Origin: Chloroflexota bacterium | GTDB taxonomy: Bacteria; Chloroflexota; Anaerolineae; Anaerolineales; UBA11579 | Assembly: GCA_018662365.1 (NCBI GenBank) | Contig: JABJGH010000009.1 | Span: 16,713-80,712, forward strand | Direction of reading: 5' to 3' | DNA: 64,000 bases | Part shown: in pieces, positions 27,406-35,005 of the stretch | Numbering within the stretch: the stretch's first letter is position 1 | Layout: every line of letters starts with the position of its first letter | Translations under genes and position numbers: made by a program | The notes under the pieces: model-generated | What the model was told of the DNA's origin: nothing | Database searches by the model: none | The model's input: the letters and a program-made list of their open reading frames with translations, nothing else

Positions 27406-28098
27406 ATGGTAGACAAAAAAGAAGAAAGAGATAATATCTTAAAAAGATATGGAACTTCAAGTTCCAAAGATACAAAAGCTGAAGATAGTAATCCAGAAAT
27501 AAAGAAATCATTGAAGAAAACACTTCCAGAAAAAAAATCGTTGAAGCGAACACCTCCAGCCAAGAAAACTCCATCGAGTGGTCTTGTAAAAAATCGAACC
27601 GGTGCTGCAAAACTTACAACTGATCAAAAGAAAGCTTCTTGGAAAGATCAAATTGCTGCAATTAGAAAAAGCGTGGGACCAAAAACAATTGCTACCCACA
27701 CTATAGCCTTTGATGAAACCTTAAGTCATGTGGCTTTAAAGTATTACAAAAATGCTGGCAAAGCTTATTATGAGTGGATTTGGAAAAATAATTCAGAAGT
27801 ATTAGGCGACAGCCCCAATAATACAAAGCAAGGAATGGAACTTAATATCCCGGAATTATCTAAAGAATTAGATGGTACTTACGAACCAGTTGTGCCAGAA
27901 GGGTTTGTTGCTGTGCATACAGTGGTTCACGATGATATGTTGAGCATGATCGCTCAAAAGTATTATGGAAATGGGAATAAACCCTATTATATGTGGATTT
28001 ATGAAGCCAATAAGGACCTTCTTGGTGATAGCCCAAATAATACTCGCATTGGTCAACAACTATTGATTCCAGAATTATCAGAAGAGCTAAAAGGTTAA
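27406..28098 (+). CDS. Two-LysM-domain protein without signal peptide
   Basis: 230 residues. Residues 1-85 are a Lys/Ser/Pro-rich basic region (SLKRTPPAKKTPSSG). Two LysM-like repeats follow at about 98-150 and 165-225, each with a threonine or valine-rich first strand, the ALKYY or AQKYYGN helix, WIWKNN or WIYEANKDLLGDSPNNT, and a final strand ending in IPEL. There is no signal peptide or membrane anchor, so peptidoglycan binding outside the cell is not supported; the basic arm suggests nucleic acid or polyphosphate contact. It lies between the HhH and DhaL-like genes with 10-base gaps. Confidence 0.8.
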   Translation: MVDKKEERDNILKRYGTSSSKDTKAEDSNPEIKKSLKKTLPEKKSLKRTPPAKKTPSSGLVKNRTGAAKLTTDQKKASWKDQIAAIRKSVGPKTIATHTIAFDETLSHVALKYYKNAGKAYYEWIWKNNSEVLGDSPNNTKQGMELNIPELSKELDGTYEPVVPEGFVAVHTVVHDDMLSMIAQKYYGNGNKPYYMWIYEANKDLLGDSPNNTRIGQQLLIPELSEELKG

Positions 28099-28108
28099 TT
28101 TAAAACGA

Positions 28109-28810
28109 ATGTCTAATATTGATCTTTTATCCCTTTTTAATAACGTTTCTGGTGTTTTACAGAAAAATAAAACCTCACTAAATAAAGCCGATGATCATAA
28201 TGGTGATCACGGTGATAACATGGTTCAAACATTTGAAATGATCACCCAGGCAATGAAGGAAAAGTCTGGGGCTGATCCTGCCGACCAATTGGCATATGCT
28301 AGCCAACTTTTGCGAAAAAGCAAAAGTGGGTCAGCAAAGTTATATGCAGAAGGACTCGGTAAAGCATCGAATGAGTTTGAAGGCCAAAAAATTACCCAAC
28401 AAAATGCCATGCAATTGATCCAAACCCTGATGGGAGGCGGAGAACCTGCGGCAAGCCCTGATAACGATAATCCGCTAAATAGTTTATTGGGTGGTCTCTT
28501 AGGAGGCGCCCAATCAGGACCAGCTTCACAAAGTGATTCGGGATTAGACGTAGGTGACTTGTTAGGCGGACTTTTGGGTGGCTCTCAAGCAAGTAACGAT
28601 AGCCAAGATTCTCCCGGATTGGATGCGGGTGATCTTTTGAATGCAGGCTTAGCATTTATGTCCGCTAAGCAAAGCGGAGATAGCACAGTTGAAGCATTGG
28701 TCGATGCAGTTGTTTCTGCAACGCCCTTTGCCCAATCAGCTCACCGCCAACAGTCTAGCCAATTAGTGGTCAATACATTATTGTCCGCTTTGGGAAATAT
28801 GCAAAAATAG
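28109..28810 (+). CDS. DhaL/DAK2-like protein with Gly-rich insert
   Basis: 233 residues. The N-terminal segment DDHNGDHGDNM (28-38) matches the DHGxNM nucleotide-binding signature of DhaL (DAK2) domains, which hold Mg-ADP through Asp residues. Residues about 110-170 are a Gly/Ser/Asp-rich repeat with LLGGLLGG twice and SGLDVGDLL / PGLDAGDLL. The C-terminus (LVDAVVSATPFAQSAHRQQ) resembles the end of a DAK2 domain. So it looks like a DhaL fold split by a low-complexity insert. No DhaK kinase partner is in the window. Last gene of the DUF4332-LysM run. Confidence 0.68.
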   Translation: MSNIDLLSLFNNVSGVLQKNKTSLNKADDHNGDHGDNMVQTFEMITQAMKEKSGADPADQLAYASQLLRKSKSGSAKLYAEGLGKASNEFEGQKITQQNAMQLIQTLMGGGEPAASPDNDNPLNSLLGGLLGGAQSGPASQSDSGLDVGDLLGGLLGGSQASNDSQDSPGLDAGDLLNAGLAFMSAKQSGDSTVEALVDAVVSATPFAQSAHRQQSSQLVVNTLLSALGNMQK

Positions 28811-28816
28811 TATTTT

Positions 28817-28825
28817 TGTTATAAT
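28817..28825 (+). promoter_or_regulatory. Extended -10 promoter of small membrane protein gene
   Basis: TGTTATAAT is an extended -10. It sits inside an inverted repeat AGTATT/AATACT (28809-28814 and 28823-28828) that could be an operator. Confidence 0.5.
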
Positions 28826-28861
28826 ACTATTCTTATCAACTTTAGTTTGAAGAGAACAAAA

Positions 28862-29026
28862 ATGAGACTCAGTGCACCGAAAAAAGCAACCTTTTGGGTT
28901 GCAGTTGTATTATTTGTACTTAGCGTACTTGGCTTTTGGGTAGCCTTTCTTGGCGACTATCAGCTTTGGCTCGCATATGCAGCTTTCTTAATTTTAGCTG
29001 CAGGTAATTACTTAAAAGGATTCTAA
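28862..29026 (+). CDS. 54-residue two-helix membrane protein
   Basis: An ATG at 28862 opens a 54-codon frame ending TAA at 29024-29026. It encodes MRLSAPKKATFWVA followed by two hydrophobic helices (about 11-30 and 35-50) separated by LGDYQ, with a KGF tail. It has its own extended -10 promoter 37 bases upstream, a purine-rich AGAG ribosome site, and a strong terminator 19 bases after the stop, so it is a genuine transcription unit. I do not recognise a function; the layout is that of conserved small membrane proteins. Confidence 0.7.
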   Translation: MRLSAPKKATFWVAVVLFVLSVLGFWVAFLGDYQLWLAYAAFLILAAGNYLKGF

Positions 29027-29045
29027 GCAATTATTAGTAAAACAA

Positions 29046-29075
29046 AAAGCCCTGGAGAAATTCAGGGCTTTTTTT
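29046..29075 (+). terminator. Terminator after small membrane protein gene
   Basis: AAAGCCCTG (29046-29054) pairs with CAGGGCTTT (29063-29071), followed by a T run to 29075. Confidence 0.9.
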
Positions 29076-29212
29076 GATTAACAATTTCTCAAAAATGAAT
29101 TTGATACCGAACAATTCGAAATCTAAATAATTGTCCATACATTCCTAATTTGCGGGCAACTATCCGGTTATAATTTATAGAAGAAAAGCTATATATAATC
29201 TGATGGAGGATT

Positions 29213-30559
29213 ATGCCTGCCTTATACGTGATTGGTCATGTAAACCCTGATATGGATTCGATTGCCTCGGCCATCGGATATGCCTGGTTAATTAAGCAAC
29301 GTGATGAAACGGATACAATCGCTGCTCGAGCAGGTGCATTAAACCCCCAAACCAGTTGGGTATTAAATCATCTTGGTATTGATGCACCGACCCTCCTCTC
29401 TGATGCCTCTCCCAGATTTGAATCAGTTACGCGTCGGTTTGACACACTCACCCCAGACCAACCATTGCGGGAAGCGTGGATCGTTGCCAGTCGAACTGGC
29501 GGTGTAGCCCCTGTCGTAAATGAAGATGGAAGTCCGTATGGTCTGGTAACCGGTTGGAGTCTATTCAACTATTTAAGTGAGGGGGTAGGACCGAATTTAA
29601 AAAGAGACGAATCCCAGATCACAGAATTATTGGATGCACCGTGCAAGAATGCTTGTCAAACTGGGGTGCCAGTATTTCGAGCCAATGCGCGAATTCGAGA
29701 TTCTCTGAATCGGATCTTACGAGAAGAATCCACCGATTTTTGGGTCGTCGATGAGTTTCAAAAATATGTCGGTATCTGTCGACAAAGGGATATGCTCAAT
29801 CCTCCCCGGCTTCGAATTATCATGGTTGATCATAACGAAGCCCGTCAAGCGATTGGGTCGATAGAAGAGGCAGAATTGGTAGAGATCTTGGATCACCATC
29901 GATTAGATAATCCGACTACAAAAACGCCGATACGGGTGACAGTGGATGTTGTGGGAAGTACCTGTACCTTAGTTTCTGAAAGAATTGAGGAATCTGGCCT
30001 TTCCGCTCCTGCTGAGATTGCCGGGCTATTATTAGCAGGGCTATTAAGCGATACACTCATTCTTACATCACCCACAACCACTCCTAGAGATCATAAAGCA
30101 GCTGCAAGACTAGCGCGATGGGCTTTCCGATCTGGCACTGTTTTGAAAAATGAAACGATCGAAAGTTATGGGGACAAGATTTTAGCTGCAGGGGCAGGGT
30201 TGAAAACCCGCAAACCTGAAGAGATCATTCAGAATGATATGAAAGAGTACCATTCAGGGGATTGGAAATTTTCTGTATCACAAGCAGAAGTAACAAAATA
30301 TTTGGAGTTAGAAGAAATAGCTGGGGATTTACGAAAAATATTGGATGAGCATGCCCATCGGAATGGCTATGATTTTGCAGTGTTAATGGTGACCAATGTT
30401 GTGGGGGGCTCAAGCCGTTTATTATTGACCAGTAAATTTCCAGAAATATTGAATGAATTACCTTACCCTCCCATGCCAGATAATACTCGAAAAGCTGAGG
30501 GGGTTGTTTCTCGTAAAAAACAACTTTTGCCTGTTGTCCTAGGGTTATTAGAGGTCTAA
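29213..30559 (+). CDS. ppaC: CBS-domain family II (Mn-dependent) inorganic pyrophosphatase
   Basis: 448 residues. The DHH motifs of family II pyrophosphatase are HVNPDMDSIASA (His9, Asp13, Asp15), MVDHNE, LDHHR, and the SDT of LLSDTLILTSPT. The C-terminal DHHA2 domain ends with SRKKQLLP, the substrate-binding Arg/Lys motif. Between the first DHH motif and DHN, residues about 70-205 hold a pair of CBS domains that in such enzymes bind AMP/ADP/ATP and regulate activity; no DRTGG domain is present. It hydrolyses cytoplasmic pyrophosphate. Its stop overlaps the xdhC start (TAATG), so the two are coupled. Confidence 0.93.
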   Translation: MPALYVIGHVNPDMDSIASAIGYAWLIKQRDETDTIAARAGALNPQTSWVLNHLGIDAPTLLSDASPRFESVTRRFDTLTPDQPLREAWIVASRTGGVAPVVNEDGSPYGLVTGWSLFNYLSEGVGPNLKRDESQITELLDAPCKNACQTGVPVFRANARIRDSLNRILREESTDFWVVDEFQKYVGICRQRDMLNPPRLRIIMVDHNEARQAIGSIEEAELVEILDHHRLDNPTTKTPIRVTVDVVGSTCTLVSERIEESGLSAPAEIAGLLLAGLLSDTLILTSPTTTPRDHKAAARLARWAFRSGTVLKNETIESYGDKILAAGAGLKTRKPEEIIQNDMKEYHSGDWKFSVSQAEVTKYLELEEIAGDLRKILDEHAHRNGYDFAVLMVTNVVGGSSRLLLTSKFPEILNELPYPPMPDNTRKAEGVVSRKKQLLPVVLGLLEV

Positions 30560-31359
30560 TGGTGGATTTTTCTCGCGTTGCCGAACTACAAGCTTTAGGG
30601 AAGGAGATCGCCCTTTGCGTAATTGTGAAAACCACCGGGTCTACACCGCGTCGGGCTGGTGCAAAGATGATCGTATTTCCAGATGGTCAATTTGAGGGAA
30701 CAGTTGGCGGGGGGGAAATGGAAAGCTTGGTGATCAAGGAAGCAATAAAGGCAATTGAATCCGGACAGTCTACAACCGTGGAATATCAAATGACAGATCC
30801 CCATAGGGGTGATCCAGGTGTATGTGGTGGACAATTGGAGGTCTATGTGGAACCTATAGTGGCAAAGCAAACCCTTGTGGTAGTCGGGGCTGGGCATGTT
30901 GGTAAAGCAGTTGTAGAACTGGCCCATTGGTTAGATTTCCAAGTCATAGTTTTGGATGATCGGGATGGGTTTGCTAATGCAGAATCGGTTCCAGATGCAG
31001 ACGAATATTTTTCTATTCCCTTATCCCAATTGCCAAATAAAGTAAATATTCACCGCAATACATTTATTGTCTTATCCACTCGGGGAGTGGATGTGGATGT
31101 AGAAGGCTTGCCAGCTATTTTGGAATCAGAAGCAGGGTATATTGGGGTAATAGGCTCAAAGCGACGATGGAAAACCACTGAAGAAAAGTTGCTTGAAAAA
31201 GGAATAAGTAAGGAACTTCTAAACCGAGTTGTGTCCCCGATGGGTTTAGAGATCGATGCAGAAACCCCAGAAGAGATCGCCCTCAGCATTCTTGCTGAGA
31301 TTGTGATGCTCCGACGAGGTGGCGATGGAAAAAGAATGACACGGGTCGAAAAAGAGTAA
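30559..31359 (+). CDS. xdhC: XdhC/CoxI-family Mo-hydroxylase maturation protein
   Basis: 266 residues. Residues 1-90 are the XdhC_CoxI domain (VIVKTTGSTPRRAGAKM, GTVGGGEMES, and the CGG of PGVCGGQLEVYVEP). Residues about 105-250 are the Rossmann XdhC_C domain with VVVGAGHVGKAVVELA and YIGVIGSKRRWK. XdhC binds molybdenum cofactor, keeps it sulfurated, and inserts it into xanthine-dehydrogenase-type enzymes. It lies directly upstream of the FAD/2Fe-2S fusion gene. Confidence 0.94.
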   Translation: MVDFSRVAELQALGKEIALCVIVKTTGSTPRRAGAKMIVFPDGQFEGTVGGGEMESLVIKEAIKAIESGQSTTVEYQMTDPHRGDPGVCGGQLEVYVEPIVAKQTLVVVGAGHVGKAVVELAHWLDFQVIVLDDRDGFANAESVPDADEYFSIPLSQLPNKVNIHRNTFIVLSTRGVDVDVEGLPAILESEAGYIGVIGSKRRWKTTEEKLLEKGISKELLNRVVSPMGLEIDAETPEEIALSILAEIVMLRRGGDGKRMTRVEKE

Positions 31360-31462
31360 TAATATTCGACCTATTCTTTTTAAGATAATCAATTTTGAAA
31401 ATTAGTGATTTCAGACTAAAATGCATTAGTAGTGAAATATTTGTAAATATTGTGGAGAAATT

Positions 31463-32878
31463 ATGTGGCAAGAATATTATCAACCCGCACAGGTTGAAGA
31501 AGTTTTAGATTTATTAGATCAATATCAAGCGCGGGCTCGAATAATTGCTGGCGGAACGGACTTAATATTAGAGCTCGAAGCGGGATTAAGATCTGGTATA
31601 GAGGTGCTGATCGATGTAAGCCGGATAGCTGGATTAGATCAGATCGTCCTTGATGAAGATAATAATATTCACCTAGGACCTTTGGTCACCCATAATCACT
31701 GTGTCGCATCCAAATTAATTAGGGAATGTGCTTTGCCTTTGGCACAAGCCTGTTGGCAGGTTGGTGCCCCCCAAATACGTAATCGCGGGACGATCGCCGG
31801 AAACCTAATTACCGCTTCTCCCGCAAATGACACGATCACGCCGCTCATGGCTATGGAGGCTAAGGTGGTAGTTCGATCAAAAGAAGAGGAAAGAACTATA
31901 TCCTTAGAGGAATTTTTTAAGGGTGTCCGAAAAACGCTTTTAAAAGAAAATGAAATGTTAGTGGATATCGTCTTTCCAGCATTGCAGTCAGAAAAACAAA
32001 AGGGGAATTTTTATAAGCTAGGCTTGCGGCGTGCACAGGCGATTTCTGTAATTAATGTGGCAGCAGTTCTTGATTTTGAGGAAGAGAAAGTTTTGAAAGC
32101 AAGAATTACTTTGGGATCGGTAGCGCCGACAATCGTGCACGCAACTGAAGCTGAGGAATATCTTGTAGGAAAAGAATTGAATGTTGAAACGATTTCTAAA
32201 GCAAGTGAGCTAACCGAAAAAGCTGCCAAACCAATTGATGACCTGCGCGGGTCTGCAGAATATAGAAAATATATGATTGGAGTAAGTGCAGGAAGGGCAT
32301 TAGAGGCGATCGCAAATAATACTCAGGGGGAGGACATTCCCTCCGATCCTGTATTGCTATGGGGTACAAAAACATTTCCCGAATTCAATCTTGCTGAGTC
32401 TTCAAATTTTACTTCTAATCAACCAATTCAAACAACGATCAATGGCAAAAAAGTAGAGTTTAAAACCGGTCATCAAAAAACTTTGCTCCGGTTAATTCGA
32501 GAAGAAGCAGGTCTGACTGGCACTAAGGAAGGTTGTTCTGAGGGTGAATGTGGTGCTTGCACGGTGTATTTGGATGGGGTTGCGGTGATGAGCTGTTTAG
32601 TTCCTGCTCCCCGGGCACATCAGGCAGAGATCGAAACTGTGGAGGGCTTAAGCCAAGATGAACGGCTTCACCCAGTACAGCAAGCTTTTATAGATGAAGC
32701 TGCTGTTCAATGTGGATACTGCACCCCAGGGTTTTTAATGTCAGCAGCAAAATTATTAGACGAAAAACCAGAGCCAAGCAAAGAGGATATTCAATACGCG
32801 ATCACAGGAAATTTATGTCGATGTACCGGGTATTACAAGATCATCCGGGCAGTTGAAACTGCTGGAAAGGCTAGGTGA
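31463..32878 (+). CDS. Molybdenum hydroxylase electron-transfer subunit: FAD domain fused to 2Fe-2S domains
   Basis: 471 residues. Residues 1-285 are the FAD-binding and CO-dehydrogenase-flavoprotein-C domains (ARIIAGGTDLILEL, IRNRGTIAGNLITASPAND). Residues about 315-470 are the two 2Fe-2S domains, with CSEGECGACTVYLDG and a following MSC, then QCGYCTPGF and LCRCTGYYK. The order FAD then 2Fe-2S is the reverse of eukaryotic xanthine dehydrogenase. The matching Mo subunit is at 35.0-37.2 kb. GGAG precedes the ATG. The product should carry electrons from the Mo centre to NAD+ or another acceptor. Confidence 0.93.
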   Translation: MWQEYYQPAQVEEVLDLLDQYQARARIIAGGTDLILELEAGLRSGIEVLIDVSRIAGLDQIVLDEDNNIHLGPLVTHNHCVASKLIRECALPLAQACWQVGAPQIRNRGTIAGNLITASPANDTITPLMAMEAKVVVRSKEEERTISLEEFFKGVRKTLLKENEMLVDIVFPALQSEKQKGNFYKLGLRRAQAISVINVAAVLDFEEEKVLKARITLGSVAPTIVHATEAEEYLVGKELNVETISKASELTEKAAKPIDDLRGSAEYRKYMIGVSAGRALEAIANNTQGEDIPSDPVLLWGTKTFPEFNLAESSNFTSNQPIQTTINGKKVEFKTGHQKTLLRLIREEAGLTGTKEGCSEGECGACTVYLDGVAVMSCLVPAPRAHQAEIETVEGLSQDERLHPVQQAFIDEAAVQCGYCTPGFLMSAAKLLDEKPEPSKEDIQYAITGNLCRCTGYYKIIRAVETAGKAR

Positions 32879-32881
32879 GCC

Positions 32882-33274
32882 ATGAGATATGATTACACTA
32901 AACCCAAGCCCAAGCCCAAGAAAAAAAAGGGGCAACACCCTGTTTGGCGGGGAATTGGTTTTGTAATAATGGTCATTATTCCGATAATATCCTTTGGATT
33001 TTCCGAGATATTTCTAAATTATTTGGAAGAAAATGTACGTGGTTTTTCAATTCCCTCACAACTTCGCAGTGGTCCTTTTCAAATCACGGAAGATTGGGTA
33101 ATAATGGATATCTTGGCAGTAATCGCAGTTGGTATCGTTGTGATGTTCTTTTTATTGTCCATATTTGCAATTATCAATACATTGATCTATGGTTTTACAA
33201 GAGATAAAAAGAGTGACGTTTTCGAGGCGAATAAGAAAGAATTTAAAAAGAAGAAAAGGAATATTAAACGGTAG
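32882..33274 (+). CDS. Two-helix membrane protein with Lys-rich ends
   Basis: 130 residues. The N-terminus is basic with a KPKPKPKKKK tract; membrane segments lie at about 23-45 and 75-105, and the C-terminus is again Lys-rich (EFKKKKRN). Both ends are predicted cytoplasmic. It starts 3 bases after the FAD/2Fe-2S gene and ends 9 bases before the next, so it is part of the hydroxylase operon. I do not recognise a family. Confidence 0.72.
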   Translation: MRYDYTKPKPKPKKKKGQHPVWRGIGFVIMVIIPIISFGFSEIFLNYLEENVRGFSIPSQLRSGPFQITEDWVIMDILAVIAVGIVVMFFLLSIFAIINTLIYGFTRDKKSDVFEANKKEFKKKKRNIKR

Positions 33275-33283
33275 GGAATCCTT

Positions 33284-34987
33284 ATGGAAAGAGCTGTCCC
33301 GAAAGTGGTTTCTGAAGAAATTGAGCTTTATCTCCGCACCTATTATTCCCTTTTAAGAACTTCTACCGAAGTAAAGTTGAGGAGTTTGGTGGAGGCTCAT
33401 GCGGGAATGAATTCTCTTTTGCATCCCGAGGCTAGAAGTGCCAACCCCGACATGTCAGCCTTTATTTATTCTGTTTTGCGTATGCCCCCAGAAATGCAAT
33501 CTATTCGACTGGTCGTCATGGGCCAAAGTCGGGAAATGTTCCAAAAATCTGGAATAGGTGATTTGAAGAAATGGGAATCCGTAGAAGCAGCCGCCCGCCG
33601 GAGACGTACTTTTTTCGATGGTAAAAGCCGGTTAGCCATTTTGATCGCTAGTCGGTCAGACATTGATGATATTGTCCCTATGCTAACCGCTTATCAAATT
33701 GAATGGAATAAGCTCCATAATTTATTGCAAAAATTCCCGGATTCCTTTTCATTTTCAAATGCCCTAAACGAGGAATCTGAAAAAGAAAAATTTGCTTCCT
33801 CTCTTTTGATCACAGTGGATGATCTGGAAAGACTCTCAACGATTTGGGGGGAAAAGTTTGGTTCAAATTTGAAAATGATTCGAAAGGAACGACTTAGCTT
33901 AAAGGTTCAATTGCTCAGTGGTTCTTTGATGGAATATCGCCGAGCAATAAATGAATGGTGGACCAGGATTGAAGAAGCTTTACCCTCCTTTAGACATCGA
34001 CCGATCTATTTTGTTTCAAGTAATTCTCACAGTCTAATCAATATTGTCACTGGTTTCGCGTTGAAGCATGAAAAAGCATTAGTTAAATTCTTAGAAGATA
34101 CTGATGACGAGTTATTGCAAAAAGAATGGGCAGATATTCAGGCAAATGTCGTGCCCTCATCACGGGAAAATTTCTTTTATTACATCATGAAGAAATATCT
34201 TGGGACACCTTCTGGCGCAAAGTTAAATGAAATCTTGAGTGAGGAAGAAGCCAGTTGTGAAATTCAAAGAGTTACCAGCGCACAGAATTTTGATATCGAA
34301 GCGCAAGTAATTCCCATGTCAAAAATGAGTCAGGCAGCGTTAGATCCAAGATTGCAAGCCGAAGACAATCATTTACTAGAAAAATCCGATGCGATTATTT
34401 TGAATATTGACTACCCCCTAGGCTTAGCAGCTTATCAGGTATTGGCAGAGGTTTCTGACCATGTGGGACAAGTTTTAGGGGTTTATATCATGGGTAAATC
34501 CGCAACCTTAAATGGCGCGGTGGGGGATGTAATGATCCCCAATGTGGTATATGATGGGCATTCTCGAAATTCTTATATCTTTAATAACAGTTTTGAAGCT
34601 GAAGACGTCACCCCATACCTGGAATATGGCACTGTGCTAGATGGACAAAAAGCTGTCACTCTTTGGGGTACGTTTTTGCAAAACCATGATTATATGGATG
34701 TTTTCTATCGTGAGGGATACACAGATATTGAAATGGAGGCAGGTCCTTATCTTTCGGCGATCTATGAAATGGTACGCCCAAAACGCCATCCCATGGATGA
34801 GATCGTCAATTTATACGGATTGCCTTTTGATCTTGGTATCCTTCATTATGCATCGGATAAACCGATTAGCAAGGGAAAAAATCTTGGCTCGGCAAGTTTA
34901 TCCTATTTTGGAATGGATCCAACCTATGCCGCTTCCTTAGCTATCCTGAAACGAATCATTGAAATTGAAAAAGAAAGAATTAAGTAA
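33284..34987 (+). CDS. Large protein with nucleoside-phosphorylase/AMP-nucleosidase-like C-terminus
   Basis: 567 residues. Residues 1-290 are helical with no motif I can name (it may correspond to DUF6909). Residues about 350-560 look like a nucleoside phosphorylase fold: the strand AIILNIDYPLGLAAYQVL, the GKSATLNGAVGDVMIPNVV segment, and DIEMEAGPYL, which resembles the substrate-binding acidic MExA motif of phosphorylases and nucleosidases. It is in the middle of the second molybdenum-hydroxylase operon, 18 bases before the Mo subunit gene. A role in releasing a purine base from a nucleoside or nucleotide for the hydroxylase is inferred from fold and place. Confidence 0.6.
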   Translation: MERAVPKVVSEEIELYLRTYYSLLRTSTEVKLRSLVEAHAGMNSLLHPEARSANPDMSAFIYSVLRMPPEMQSIRLVVMGQSREMFQKSGIGDLKKWESVEAAARRRRTFFDGKSRLAILIASRSDIDDIVPMLTAYQIEWNKLHNLLQKFPDSFSFSNALNEESEKEKFASSLLITVDDLERLSTIWGEKFGSNLKMIRKERLSLKVQLLSGSLMEYRRAINEWWTRIEEALPSFRHRPIYFVSSNSHSLINIVTGFALKHEKALVKFLEDTDDELLQKEWADIQANVVPSSRENFFYYIMKKYLGTPSGAKLNEILSEEEASCEIQRVTSAQNFDIEAQVIPMSKMSQAALDPRLQAEDNHLLEKSDAIILNIDYPLGLAAYQVLAEVSDHVGQVLGVYIMGKSATLNGAVGDVMIPNVVYDGHSRNSYIFNNSFEAEDVTPYLEYGTVLDGQKAVTLWGTFLQNHDYMDVFYREGYTDIEMEAGPYLSAIYEMVRPKRHPMDEIVNLYGLPFDLGILHYASDKPISKGKNLGSASLSYFGMDPTYAASLAILKRIIEIEKERIK

Positions 34988-35005
34988 ATAATTAGAGGAA
35001 TTTTT

